Origin: Saccharothrix australiensis
Lineage (GTDB): Bacteria; Actinomycetota; Actinomycetes; Mycobacteriales; Pseudonocardiaceae
Assembly: GCF_003634935.1 (NCBI RefSeq)
Contig: NZ_RBXO01000001.1
Location: forward strand, 5,171,501-5,235,500
Reading direction: 5' to 3'
Length of the DNA stretch: 64,000 bases
Both the position numbers and the translations under genes were made by a program. Positions 8,564 through 18,220 of the stretch are shown here, piece by piece. The notes beneath the pieces were generated by a model, which searched no databases, was not told the DNA's origin, and saw only the letters and a list, made by a program, of their open reading frames with translations. Numbering within the stretch: position 1 is the stretch's first letter; each line of letters begins with the position of its first letter.

Positions 8564-9475
8564 ATGATGCGTGGCGTGGTCGACCGGTCGATGTCCGAGG
8601 AGGAGGTGCTGAGCCGGCTGTCCTCGTTGCGGCAGCACCGGTGGCAGGGCAGGCGGTCACCGCACAAGCCCCTGCTGGTCCTGCTGGCGCTGGGGCGGTT
8701 GACGACCACCGGGACCAGCGAGGTCCCCTGGTCGATGGCCGGGAAGCTGGCCGAGCTGATCCGGGACTTCGGCCCGCCCTCCGCCACGCAGCCCGCGCAG
8801 AGCGCGGCCTACCCGTTCACCCGGCTGCGGTCGGACGGCATCTGGGTGCTCGACCACGACGTGCCGATGGACCGCGTGCAGCCGCTCGCGGCGCACGGGG
8901 TCGTCGGCCGGTTGGCGCCGCCGGTCGAGGACGCCCTGCGCGACGCGGGGATCGCCGCCGCCGCGGCCCGACGCCTCGTCGAGTCCGAGTTCCCGCCGAC
9001 CGTCGCGCCCGACGTGCTGGCCGCCGTCGGCCTGGACCCCGACGCGGTCCTCGGGTCGCACGGCGGGACCGCGGTCCGGCGACGCCGCAGCGGGTCCTGG
9101 CCAGCCACCGTCCTGGAGGCGTGGGACCGGCAGTGCGCCTTCTGCGGCTTCGACGGGCAGCTCGGCGCGGCCACCGTCGGCGTCGAGGCCGCGCACGTGC
9201 GCTGGTTCACCTTCGGCGGACCCGACGACCCGGACAACGGCCTGGCGCTGTGCTCCCTGCACCACAAGCTGTTCGACCGCGGCGTCCTCGGCCTCGGCGA
9301 CGACCTGCGGATCGCGGTGTCGGCGCGGTTCACCAGCCGCACCACCACCGGGCGCTCCGTCTACGACCTGCACGACCGACCGCTGCGCCCGCGCCCCGGT
9401 ACCCCGGTGCCCGCCGCGGCGCACGTCGCCTGGCACACCCGCGAGGTGTTCAAGGGCCCGGCCCTGACCGCCTGA
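8564..9475 (+). CDS. SBD-HNH restriction endonuclease (phosphorothioated-DNA-dependent type)
   Basis: About 303 residues. The N-terminal domain (LSRLSSLRQHRWQGRRSPHK, then PLLVLLALGRL...EVPWSMAGKLAELIRDFGPP...YPFTRLRSDGIWVL) matches my memory of the sulfur-binding domain in ScoMcrA-like type IV enzymes that recognise DNA backbone phosphorothioates. The C-terminal half is an HNH nuclease with zinc cysteines: CAFCGFDG (Cys191/194), VEAAHVRW (His211), NGLALCSLHHKLFD (Asn226, His233-234). Start ATG 8564 (ATG 8567 or 8591 are alternatives). No dnd/ssp modification genes are in the window, so it appears to be a stand-alone defence gene. Whether it also tolerates 5-methylcytosine is unknown. Confidence 0.8.
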   Translation: MMRGVVDRSMSEEEVLSRLSSLRQHRWQGRRSPHKPLLVLLALGRLTTTGTSEVPWSMAGKLAELIRDFGPPSATQPAQSAAYPFTRLRSDGIWVLDHDVPMDRVQPLAAHGVVGRLAPPVEDALRDAGIAAAAARRLVESEFPPTVAPDVLAAVGLDPDAVLGSHGGTAVRRRRSGSWPATVLEAWDRQCAFCGFDGQLGAATVGVEAAHVRWFTFGGPDDPDNGLALCSLHHKLFDRGVLGLGDDLRIAVSARFTSRTTTGRSVYDLHDRPLRPRPGTPVPAAAHVAWHTREVFKGPALTA

Positions 9476-9535
9476 CCCGCACCCCGGCTCGACGGCGACC
9501 CGACGGCGGCGACCGGGACCCGCCGGGAACGGCGA

Positions 9536-9569
9536 ACGGGCGGGCGGTCGTGCCCGACCGCCCGCCCGT
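9536..9569. terminator. Perfect 15-bp hairpin, bidirectional terminator
   Basis: The two arms (9536-9550 and 9555-9569) are perfectly complementary with a four-base TGCC loop. It lies between the stops of the convergent HNH and subtilase genes, so it could stop transcription from both sides. Confidence 0.75.
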
Positions 9570-9586
9570 CCCCGTGGCACTCCCGG

Positions 9587-12500
9587 TCAGCGCACGGCGA
9601 ACAGCCTCGTCATCGTCTGCTCGATCCGGTTGCCGGCCGCGTCCGCGGCCACCGCCCGGACCGACAGCGCACCGTTGGCGTGCAGCGACGCACCCGGCAC
9701 CGTGGCGCGCTGCACCGCGCCGACGGCGGTCGTCGGCAGCCGCCGCCAGGTGGCCCCGTCGTCCGCGGACACCTCGAAGGCGAACTCGCGCAACGCCGGC
9801 GTCCCGCGCGACTGGAGCAGCGTCGGGCGGATGTCGAAGGTCAGCGGCCGGCCCGCGACCGCCTTGCCGTCCGCCTCCAGCTGCGGCTGGTAGTCCAGCA
9901 CCAGGGCGTCGGGCTGGCTGGTGCCGCCGTCGGGGCCCGGCTCGGACGAGGTGAACGTCCAGCGACTGGCGGCGGTGTGGGACGTCGGGTAGGACGCCGG
10001 GTCGAGCCGGACGAACGCGTCGAGGGTGTACCGGGTGGTGCCCTGCTCCGCCGGGAGGAAGCCGGTGAAGTCCGGGACCTCGCCGACGAGCCGGCCGTCC
10101 CGGTACAGCTTCAGGTGCGCCTGCGCGACCGGCGACCCGTCGAGGCGGCCGACGCCCGCGCCGTCGCCGTACCGCGATTCGAGCTGGAGCAGGTCCGCGG
10201 TGCGCCCGAAGTACGGGATGTGCCGCAACGGCATCAGCCGGTTCACCGCGATCCGCTCGCCGGGCTGGTGGACCGTCGCCGGCGTGCACAGGTACGCGAC
10301 CGGCGGCTCGTGCGCGGTGACGCAGTGCGTCCAGCGCACGTTCGGGCCGGCCGTGACCGCTTCCACGCGGCGTGCCGGCAGTTGCAGTTCGTGGCCGGTG
10401 TGGAAGGCGGACGGGACCACGTCGCTGTCGAAGGCGCGGGTGTCGTACGTCCGGCCCGCCTTGCCGAGCGCGCGGTAGGTGATGGTCTGCTGCGACAGCC
10501 GCGCGGCGTCGGCCGGGGTCAGCTGGTGGTGCGGCCGGTCCGGCACCCGGTCGTCGGTGAACACCAGGTCGTAGAGGTTCGGCCGGCCGGCGAGGCCGTC
10601 GGCCAGCAGCCGCCACCGCGACGTGAGGACGAAGCGGCCCGCGGTGACCGGTTTCGACGGCTGCACGAACAACCGGCCGGCCACGTCGGGGTCGCCCCCC
10701 TGCGGATCGCCCCGGAACAGGGAGTACAGCAGGATGTTGTTGTTCGGCGCGACGCGGGAGTAGTACAGGTCCTGCTGCGCGACGCGGGTCGAGGCCCCGT
10801 CGACGCCCGCGGTGGCCGCCACGGCGAGCCGCGCGTCGATGTCGACCGACGTGTCGGCGGTGACGTCGACCTGCGGGTTGCCCGCCGCCGTCAGCGATTC
10901 CGGCTCCGTGCCACTGCCGGGCGTGCGGATCTGCGCGGAGACCTGGTAGGGCCCCGGCGGGATCCGGGTGCTGCCGCGGCCGTGCTCGTCGAGGCGGACC
11001 GTGTAGTGCCGGCTGAGGCCGTCGGTGATCGGGTACACGTCCACGGCGCCGCCCGCCCAGGGCGCGCCGTTGCGGTCGACCACGCCGACCTTGAGGTCGT
11101 AGCTCTCCGCTTCCTTCTCCAGGCCCACCGGCAGCCGCACCAGGGGGCTTCGCGCGCCCTGCGGGGTCACCGACAGCACGCCGTCGTACTGACCGGGTCC
11201 GCCCGGCGCGGGGTCGAGGGTGACGGTCGCGGTGGCGGTGCCGCCGGCGGGCACGGTGACCGTGCCGGGCGAGACGGTGAGCATCCCGGCCGGTGCGGGC
11301 GTGGCGGCGGGCAGCGCGCGCAGCGACGCGGTCAGGTCGACCACGTGCGGCGCGGCGCCGTGGTTGCGCAGGGTCACGGTGCGGGTCAGGGGCCCGGTCT
11401 GCGGGTACTTCCACAGGCCGAAGTCGAGCGTGCTCGGCTCGGCGACCAGGGGCGTGGTCGTCGCACCGGCCAGGTCCAGGCTGCCCGCGCCCTGGTCGAA
11501 CGCCGTCAGCCCGGCGTTCGGCAGCGGGGTGGCCGTGCCGACGAGCGCGCCCTTGAGCTGCTGTGCGCTCCACTCCGGGTGCTGCTGCGCGAGCAGCGCG
11601 GCGGCGCCGGCGACGTGCGGCGTGGCCTGGGAGGTGCCCTGCATCGTGGTGTACGGCCCCGGCTCGCCGCCGGTGCCCTCGGCGCGCGCCGCGGTGATCT
11701 CCTCGCCGGGCGCGACCAGGTCGGGCTTCAACCCGGACCGCCCGATCGCGGGTCCCCTGGAGGAGAACCAGGCGATCGCGTCCGTGCGGGTCGTCGCGCC
11801 GACGGTGAGGGCCGACTCGGCGACGCCGGGCGAGTCGATCGTGTACTGGCCCCAGCCCCGGTTGCCCGCGGCGACCACGAACAGCGCGCCGGAGGTGGCG
11901 GACAGCCGGTCGACCGCGTCGCGGAGCGGGTCCGGCCCCTCGGTCGCCCGGCCGCCCAGGCTCACGTTGACGACCTTCGCGCCGCGCGCGGTCGCCCACT
12001 CCAGGCCCGCGATGACCCAGGACGCCTGGCCCTCGCCGTTCGCGTCGAGCACCTTCGCCGAGAGCAGCCGCGCGTCGAACGCCACGCCCTTGCGCGCGCC
12101 GCCCGCCGCCGCGCCGGTGCCCGCCACGATCGACGCGACGTGCGTGCCGTGCCCGGCCTGGTCGGCCGTCGTCCCGCTGCCGGTGAAGTCCTCGCTGGTC
12201 ACCTTGCCGGCGAGGTCGGGGTGCCCGGCGTCGACCCCGCTGTCCACCACGGCCACCGTGGTGCCCGCGCCGGTGAGGCCGGCCGACCACGCGCCCGGCG
12301 CGCCGACCCTGGTGAGGTTCCAGTCCAGCTCGCTCGCCCGGACCTTGCGGTCCAGCCGGATCGACGTCACGCCCGGCAGGGCCGAGCGCCTGCCGTCGGC
12401 GGTGGTCGCGCCGACGCCGCCGGCGAGCCGCGCGCCGACCCCGGCGGCCTCCGACTTCGGCAGCCGCACCGCGCTCGCCCCGATGGCGGGCAGCTCGCGC

Positions 12501-12934
12501 GTCGCGCGCAGCGCCGGGTCGACCGCCTCGGGCCGGATGCCGCCCGGGTGCCCGACGATCAGCGGGAGGCTGTCGGCGCGGGTGTCGTCGTAGCCCATCT
12601 CGACCAGGCCGGTGACGTCGAACAGGGCCGGGTCCAGCACGTCGGGCACCAGGTGGGCGACGTCGTCGGGCACGATCCGCACCCGATCGCCCGCGCGGTG
12701 GGTCCGGAACCCGACCGGGCGGCCGTCGCGCGGCGCGGGCAGCACCTGGAAGTCCGGCCCCGCGCCGCCGCCCACGCGCACGTCCACCCGGTCACCGGTG
12801 ATCAGGGTGACCCTGGTGGTGGCCGGCGCGGGCGACGACGCCCCCGCGACTGCGGCGGACGCCCCGCTCGGGACGACCACCCCCGCCACCAGGGCGGCTG
12901 CGGCGAGCGAGGAGGGAAGTCTTCGACCTGACAC
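9587..12934 (-). CDS. Secreted S8 family (subtilisin-like) serine peptidase, 1115 aa
   Basis: Signal peptide at residues 1-28 (MSGRRLPSSL, hydrophobic core, ASA sites), then a ~180-residue propeptide-like region. The catalytic domain (~215-470) has Asp231 in VAVVDSGVDAGHPD, His262 in GHGTHVASIVAG and Ser435 in GTSQATPHVAGAAALL. A ~640-residue C-terminal part follows, rich in beta-sandwich-like segments (LDFGLWKYPQTGPLTRTVTL...) typical of large Streptomyces-type extracellular proteases. The oxyanion region VAAGNRG is present. Predicted autoprocessed extracellular protease. It diverges from the SARP gene across a 419-base gap. Confidence 0.93.
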   Translation of the reverse strand: MSGRRLPSSLAAAALVAGVVVPSGASAAVAGASSPAPATTRVTLITGDRVDVRVGGGAGPDFQVLPAPRDGRPVGFRTHRAGDRVRIVPDDVAHLVPDVLDPALFDVTGLVEMGYDDTRADSLPLIVGHPGGIRPEAVDPALRATRELPAIGASAVRLPKSEAAGVGARLAGGVGATTADGRRSALPGVTSIRLDRKVRASELDWNLTRVGAPGAWSAGLTGAGTTVAVVDSGVDAGHPDLAGKVTSEDFTGSGTTADQAGHGTHVASIVAGTGAAAGGARKGVAFDARLLSAKVLDANGEGQASWVIAGLEWATARGAKVVNVSLGGRATEGPDPLRDAVDRLSATSGALFVVAAGNRGWGQYTIDSPGVAESALTVGATTRTDAIAWFSSRGPAIGRSGLKPDLVAPGEEITAARAEGTGGEPGPYTTMQGTSQATPHVAGAAALLAQQHPEWSAQQLKGALVGTATPLPNAGLTAFDQGAGSLDLAGATTTPLVAEPSTLDFGLWKYPQTGPLTRTVTLRNHGAAPHVVDLTASLRALPAATPAPAGMLTVSPGTVTVPAGGTATATVTLDPAPGGPGQYDGVLSVTPQGARSPLVRLPVGLEKEAESYDLKVGVVDRNGAPWAGGAVDVYPITDGLSRHYTVRLDEHGRGSTRIPPGPYQVSAQIRTPGSGTEPESLTAAGNPQVDVTADTSVDIDARLAVAATAGVDGASTRVAQQDLYYSRVAPNNNILLYSLFRGDPQGGDPDVAGRLFVQPSKPVTAGRFVLTSRWRLLADGLAGRPNLYDLVFTDDRVPDRPHHQLTPADAARLSQQTITYRALGKAGRTYDTRAFDSDVVPSAFHTGHELQLPARRVEAVTAGPNVRWTHCVTAHEPPVAYLCTPATVHQPGERIAVNRLMPLRHIPYFGRTADLLQLESRYGDGAGVGRLDGSPVAQAHLKLYRDGRLVGEVPDFTGFLPAEQGTTRYTLDAFVRLDPASYPTSHTAASRWTFTSSEPGPDGGTSQPDALVLDYQPQLEADGKAVAGRPLTFDIRPTLLQSRGTPALREFAFEVSADDGATWRRLPTTAVGAVQRATVPGASLHANGALSVRAVAADAAGNRIEQTMTRLFAVR

Positions 12935-13353
12935 GGATGTCCCCCGTCCGAAGAGTCGAAATCGCGATCACCTCGACCTTGGCACGGGGTGATCCGCGGC
13001 GGATCGGGCCGGGGGCGGCGGGATGTGTGATCCACATCGCACCACGGCGAACGCCGCGCCACCCGTCGGTCACCCGGCGGCAGGCGCTGCCCGGATCGCC
13101 GCTGTTCGTTCGGTCAGGGGTCACACGTTCGTCCACTGTGGACATAAAGGCCGTGACACGACAGTCGTCCACAAAGGACTTCGCGCGGTGGTGCGACGCC
13201 GCCCGCACCGCCGGGACACCGCGAGGCGACCTCGGCGCCCTCCTCCTCCGAAGGCGTATCGTCATGCTGCGATCTGCGACTCGCTGTGCCCGTACCGGTA
13301 CTCCATGCGGTCGACGGGTCGCCGCCGGTGGTGTCGAGTGCCAGGGGTGTGGC
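12935..13353. promoter_or_regulatory. Divergent promoter region between subtilase and SARP genes
   Basis: No gene is seen in these 419 bases. Two short palindromes lie near the subtilase start: GATCCGC-G-GCGGATC at 12991-13005, and ATGTG-TGATC-CACAT at 13023-13037. A repeated GTTCG motif occurs around 13112-13135. They are candidate operators only; no regulator is assigned. Confidence 0.35.
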
Positions 13354-16221
13354 GTGGAGATCCGTCTGCTGGGTCCGGTGGAGGTCGTGGTCGACGGTGC
13401 GGTGGTGGGGGTGGGGTCGCCTCGGCAGCGGCACGTGTTGGCGGTGTTGGTGGCGGAGCCGGGTCGGCCGGTGCGGCCGGAGGTGGTGGCGCGGCGGGTG
13501 TGGGGTGAGGGGGTCGGGCGGGTGCCGCCGTCGTTGCACACCTACATCTCGCAGTTGCGGCGGGTGTTGGGGCCGGTGGGGGTGGTGATCGCGCGGGAGG
13601 GCGGGGGGTACGTGTGCGGGGTGGAGGCGTCGGCGGTGGACGCCCACCGCTTCGCCGACCTGGTCGCACGGGCCCGTGCCGCCGACGACGCGGAGCGGGC
13701 GGTGGGGTTGTGGGAGCAGGCGTTGGGGTTGTGGCGGGGTGAGCCGGTGGCGGGGCTGGACACGCCGTGGGCCGTGCGGTGGCGGGCGCGACTGGGTGAC
13801 GAGCGGGCGGCGGCGGAGTCCGACCACGTGGACGTGTTGTTGCGGGTGGGTCGGCACGGCCAGGCGCTGCCGGTGCTGGCCGCGCGGGTGCGGGAGCGGC
13901 CGTGGGACGAGCGGGTGGCCGGTCAGTACCTGACCGCGTTGTACCGGTCGGGTCGTCAGGCCGAGGCGTTGGCGCACTACGACCTGGTGCGCAGGCGGCT
14001 GGTCGAGGAGCTGGGCACCGACCCCGGCCCCGACCTGCGCGAGCTGCACCACCGCATCCTCACCGCCGACCCCGGCCTCGCCGCCCCACCGGACCCGACC
14101 ACCAGACCGGACCCGACCACCGCGGCACCGCGGTCACCGGCCCCCGTCCCGCGGCAGTTGCCGCCGGCCCCGCCGTACTTCGTCGGCCGCGCCACCGAAC
14201 TGGCGAACCTGACCGACACCCTCACCGAAGCCACCCGGCACGGCGGCACCGTCGTCATCTCCGCCCTCGCCGGCGCGGGCGGCATCGGCAAGACCTGGCT
14301 CGCCCTGCACTGGGCCCACCACAACCTGCATCGCTTCCCCGACGGGCAGTTGTTCATCGACCTGCGCGGCTTCAGCCCCGACAGCCTCCCCGTCGACCCC
14401 ACCGTCGCCGTACGCGGATTCCTCGACGCACTGGACGTCGACCCCGGCCGCATCCCCGCCGACCCACAGGCACAGACCGCCCTCTACCGCAGCCTCCTGG
14501 CCGACAAACGGATGCTGGTGGTCCTGGACAACGCGGCGACCAGTGACCAGATCGCCCCGCTGCTGCCCGGCGGCGCGTCCTGCACCGTCGTGGTCACCAG
14601 CCGCCGCCGGCTGACCACGCTGATCAGCCGCCACGGCGCCCACCACCTGCACCTGGACCCCCTCACCGACCACGAGGCCCACGCCCTGCTGGTCCAACGC
14701 CTCGGCACCCACCGCGTCGACGCCGAACCCCACGCCGTCACCGACCTGCTCACCTACTGCCGCGGCTTCCCCCTGGCCCTGAGCCTGATCGCCGGACGCG
14801 CCCAGGCCGAACCCCACCTACCCCTGACACAGATCGTCACCGAACTCCGGGAACCGGGCCTGGCCGCCCTCGACGACGACGAACCCACCGGCAGCCTGCC
14901 CACCGTCCTGTCCTGGTCCCACCACGCCCTGACCCCCGCCCAACAACACGCCTTCGCCCTGCTCGCCATCGCACCCGGACCCGACATCGCCCTACCCGCC
15001 GCCGCCAGCCTCATCGGACAACCACCCACCCACACCCGACGCCTGCTACGCACCCTCACCGACGCCTCACTGCTCGACCACGACCCCCACGACCGCTACA
15101 CCATGCACGACCTCATCCGCGCCTACGCCACCACCACCAGCCACCACCTCGACCCCACCGAACGCGACCACGCCCTACGCCGCGTGCTCGACTTCTACAC
15201 CCACACCGCCGACACCGCCGACGACGTCCTGCGCCCCTTCCGCACCCCCATCCCGCTGGACCCGCCCGTGCCCGGCGTCCAACCCCACCCGGTGCCCGAC
15301 ACCGCCGCCGCCCTGGCGTGGTTCGCCGCCGAGCACCCCCACCTGCTCGCCGCCCAGCGCACCGCCGCCGCCCACGACTGGCACCCCACCGTCTGGCACC
15401 TGGCCTGGACCACCAGCGGCTACCACGTCGGACGCGGACACCGCCACGACGAACTCGCCGTCTGGCAGACCGCGCTGGACTCCGCGCCGCACCTGCCCGA
15501 CGCCACCAACCGCATCCTCTACGCCCACCGCAACCTCGGCCGCGCCCACGCCCGGCTCGGCCGGTACGACCACGCCATCGACCACCTGCACCGCGCGCTG
15601 CGCCTCACCGAGGAGCACCACGACATCACCCAGCAGGCCCACACCCACCAGGCCATCGCCCTGATCTGGGAACACCAACAGGACTTCCGGCAGGCACTGC
15701 ACCACAGCACCCGCGCCCTGGAACTGTTCCGCACCGTCGACGAACCCGTCTGGCACGCCAACGCCCTCAACTCCGTCGGCTGGTTCGCCGCCCGCCTCGG
15801 CGACCACGACACCGCCCGCGACCACTGCCGCCAGGCCCTCACCCTCCTGCGCCGACACCACTTCCCCGAAGCCGAGGCCAACGTCCTGGACAGCCTCGGC
15901 TACATCGACCACCACACCGGCCACCACCACCAGGCCGTCGAGCACTACCAGCAAGCCCTCGCCCTCTACCGCGACCTCGGCAGCACCGACCTGGCCGCCG
16001 ACATGCTCGACCACCTCGGCCACCCCCACACCGCCCTCGGCCAACACCACCAGGCCCGCACCGCCTGGACCGAAGCCCTCACCCTCTACCGGCAACAAGG
16101 CCGCCACGACGACGCCGCCCGCGTCCAACGACAACTCGACGCCCTGGACCGACCGACGCCCACCGACACCGACCCCGGCACCGGCGCTGACACCGGCACT
16201 GACACCGGCACCGGCTCCTGA
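13354..16221 (+). CDS. AfsR/SARP-family transcriptional regulator with NB-ARC ATPase and TPRs
   Basis: 955 residues from GTG 13354, preceded by CCAGGGG. Domains in order: OmpR-like winged helix (1-~90, MEIRLLGPVEV...LHTYISQLRRVL); bacterial transcriptional activation domain (~95-240, EELGTDPGPDLRELHHRIL); NB-ARC ATPase (~265-560, Walker A AGAGGIGKTWLA, Walker B RMLVVLDNA); and TPRs (~650-930, AHARLGRYDHAIDHLHRAL and similar). The tail is a Thr/Gly/Asp simple repeat (DTGTDTGTGS). Such proteins activate secondary metabolism or morphology genes. No biosynthetic cluster adjoins it, so its target is unknown. Confidence 0.92.
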   Translation: MEIRLLGPVEVVVDGAVVGVGSPRQRHVLAVLVAEPGRPVRPEVVARRVWGEGVGRVPPSLHTYISQLRRVLGPVGVVIAREGGGYVCGVEASAVDAHRFADLVARARAADDAERAVGLWEQALGLWRGEPVAGLDTPWAVRWRARLGDERAAAESDHVDVLLRVGRHGQALPVLAARVRERPWDERVAGQYLTALYRSGRQAEALAHYDLVRRRLVEELGTDPGPDLRELHHRILTADPGLAAPPDPTTRPDPTTAAPRSPAPVPRQLPPAPPYFVGRATELANLTDTLTEATRHGGTVVISALAGAGGIGKTWLALHWAHHNLHRFPDGQLFIDLRGFSPDSLPVDPTVAVRGFLDALDVDPGRIPADPQAQTALYRSLLADKRMLVVLDNAATSDQIAPLLPGGASCTVVVTSRRRLTTLISRHGAHHLHLDPLTDHEAHALLVQRLGTHRVDAEPHAVTDLLTYCRGFPLALSLIAGRAQAEPHLPLTQIVTELREPGLAALDDDEPTGSLPTVLSWSHHALTPAQQHAFALLAIAPGPDIALPAAASLIGQPPTHTRRLLRTLTDASLLDHDPHDRYTMHDLIRAYATTTSHHLDPTERDHALRRVLDFYTHTADTADDVLRPFRTPIPLDPPVPGVQPHPVPDTAAALAWFAAEHPHLLAAQRTAAAHDWHPTVWHLAWTTSGYHVGRGHRHDELAVWQTALDSAPHLPDATNRILYAHRNLGRAHARLGRYDHAIDHLHRALRLTEEHHDITQQAHTHQAIALIWEHQQDFRQALHHSTRALELFRTVDEPVWHANALNSVGWFAARLGDHDTARDHCRQALTLLRRHHFPEAEANVLDSLGYIDHHTGHHHQAVEHYQQALALYRDLGSTDLAADMLDHLGHPHTALGQHHQARTAWTEALTLYRQQGRHDDAARVQRQLDALDRPTPTDTDPGTGADTGTDTGTGS

Positions 16222-16253
16222 GCCGGCACGTCGACGGGCCCGGCTCGGCCGGC

Positions 16254-16517
16254 GTCCGACAGCCCCAGCACCGCGAACCCGCGAGCGGGCAGCGACACCG
16301 CGTGCGACGAGCCGGTGATGGGCGTCGCCGGACCACCGCCGAGCAGGTCGACCGGCGTCTGCGCCGCGATGCCCGACCCGGTGAGGTCGACCGTGACCCG
16401 CTGCGGCGTCGCCTGGTGGTTCAGCACGACGAGCGCCCGGTTCGAGCCGTCGCGGCTGGTGCACGCGAAGGCGTGGAACCGCTGGTCGCCGTCGGTGGGC
16501 AGGCGGACCCGCGAGCC
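16254..16517 (-). pseudogene. Relic of a GH13 (alpha-amylase family) C-terminal beta domain
   Basis: The minus strand translates to GDQRFHAFACTSRDGSNRAL, then VVLNHQATPQRVTVDL...LPARGFAVLGL. This is the pattern of the all-beta C-terminal domain of glycoside hydrolase 13 enzymes (ALVVLNxxxxPxxVxL...LxPxGFAVL). No catalytic barrel lies upstream, and the frame runs without a natural stop into antisense of the SARP tail. Probably the leftover of a deleted amylase/glucosidase gene. The remainder of 16222-16864 shows no other gene. Confidence 0.5.
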
Positions 16518-16864
16518 GGAGGGGGCCGGCGCCCGACCCCCTCGGTCGTCCACCCGTCCCCCGCCGGTCTCCCCGACCCGCGGCGCGAGCGCGGCGGGGG
16601 GCGAAGCACCCGGCCGGCCGCGACCCACCTCGGCCATTCCGGTCGACGAACCCGATCACCCTCACCGCCGAACGTGGCCTCTTCCGAGCGCCGCCCGGCT
16701 CGGCGGTCCCGTGCGCGAGGCTGCCCCGACCCGGTGAACCGGCCCCGCCGGCGGGCGCGCGGGACGTGCTCCGAGTGGCGGTGGTGCGGCGGACCGGTTG
16801 GTATCTCCTGGCACGGGTACACACCGCGGGGTACGCCCGGGCACGCGAGGTGAAGGGGGTTCAT

Positions 16865-18220
16865 GTGGCCGCGTTGGGGCTCGTGCTGGCGGAGACCTCG
16901 GGGAACCTGTTCCCGGCCCGCACGCAGATGGCGTTGTCTCTGGGCTGGCACATCGTCTTCGCCTGCTTCGGCATCGCGTTCCCGGCGATCGTGGTGTTCA
17001 CCGAGTGGCGCGGGCACCGCCGGGGCGATCCCGTGCTCACCGGGTTGGCCCACACCTGGGCCAAGGCGATGGGCGTGCTGTTCGCCGCCGGCGCGGTGTC
17101 GGGGACGCTGCTGTCGTTCGAGATGGGCATCCTGTGGCCCGGCCTGATGGACCGGTTCGGCCAGGTGTTCGGCTTCCCGTTCGTGCTGGAGGGCTTCGCG
17201 TTCTTCGTCGAGGCCATCTTCGTGGGCGTGTACCTGTTCGGCTGGAACCGGCTCTCGCCGCGTGCGCACATGCTCAGCGCACTGCCGATGGTGGCGGCCG
17301 GCATCGCGGGCGCGTTCTTCGTCGTCTCCGCCAACGCCTGGATGAACAACCCCACCGGGTTCGCGCTCGACGCCGACGGCGACGTGGTCGACGCCCGGCC
17401 GTGGGCCGCGATGTTCGGGCCCTCGACGTGGCCGCAGTTCGTCCACATGTGGCTGGCGGCGTTCATGGTGACCGGTTTCCTGATCGCCTCGGTCTACGCG
17501 GTCGGGATGCTGCGCGGCCGGCGCGACCGGCATCACCGGCTCGGCCTGCTCATCCCGCTCACCGTCGCCGCGATCGCCACCCCGGTGCAGATCGGGGTGG
17601 GCGACTGGATCGCCAACGCGGTAGCGGACAACCAGCCGGCGAAGCTGGCCGCGATGGAGGGCCAGTACGAGACCACGGCGGGCGCGGGGCTGTCGTTCGG
17701 CGGCGTCTACCGCGACGACGCGCTGCACTACGCGCTGGAGATCCCCTACGGGCTGTCGCTGCTGATCCACCACGACCCGGACGGTGTGGTGCCGGGGCTG
17801 GAGGAGGTGCCCGCCGACGAACGGCCGCCGGTCAACGTCGTGCACCTGGCCTACAACGCGATGGTCGGCATCGGCACGGCGCTGTTGCTGCTCGCCGCCT
17901 GGTTCGGGCTCGTGTGGTGGCGTCGGCGGCGGCTGCCGGGCACCGACTGGTTCCTGCGGGCCGTGGCCGTCTCGGGCGTGGGCGCGGTCGTGGCGATGGA
18001 GGCCGGGTGGGTCACCACCGAGGTCGGCAGGCAGCCGTGGATCGTCTACGGGCTCATGCGCACGGCCGACGCGGTGAGCCCCGCGCCCGGCCTGGGCTGG
18101 GGCCTGGTGGCGGTGCTGGCGGTGTACGCGGTGCTGACCGCGTTCACCGTCGTCGTGCTGCGCCGGCTGGCGCGCGGGCGCGACACGCTCGCGCCGCAGG
18201 AGGGCGGTGTGTCGCGATGA
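16865..18220 (+). CDS. cydA: Cytochrome bd-type ubiquinol/menaquinol oxidase subunit I
   Basis: 451 residues from GTG 16865, preceded by AAGGGGG at good spacing. About nine transmembrane helices. Heme-ligand region near the N-terminus (RTQMALSLGWHIVFACFGI, His for heme b595), then GILWPGLMDRFGQVFGFPF and the quinol-side motif EVGRQPWIVYGLMRT (the CydA GRQPW signature). The Q-loop is short, as in the cyanide-insensitive (CIO)/actinobacterial subtype. It oxidises quinol and reduces O2 with high affinity. It overlaps cydB by four bases (ATGA), so the two are translationally coupled. No cydDC genes are nearby. Confidence 0.95.
   Translation: MAALGLVLAETSGNLFPARTQMALSLGWHIVFACFGIAFPAIVVFTEWRGHRRGDPVLTGLAHTWAKAMGVLFAAGAVSGTLLSFEMGILWPGLMDRFGQVFGFPFVLEGFAFFVEAIFVGVYLFGWNRLSPRAHMLSALPMVAAGIAGAFFVVSANAWMNNPTGFALDADGDVVDARPWAAMFGPSTWPQFVHMWLAAFMVTGFLIASVYAVGMLRGRRDRHHRLGLLIPLTVAAIATPVQIGVGDWIANAVADNQPAKLAAMEGQYETTAGAGLSFGGVYRDDALHYALEIPYGLSLLIHHDPDGVVPGLEEVPADERPPVNVVHLAYNAMVGIGTALLLLAAWFGLVWWRRRRLPGTDWFLRAVAVSGVGAVVAMEAGWVTTEVGRQPWIVYGLMRTADAVSPAPGLGWGLVAVLAVYAVLTAFTVVVLRRLARGRDTLAPQEGGVSR

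Noticed and set aside
7002..16221. P450 and SARP regulator as part of a biosynthetic gene cluster
   Set aside because: No PKS, NRPS, terpene or RiPP core gene occurs nearby, and the genes between are housekeeping or secreted enzymes.
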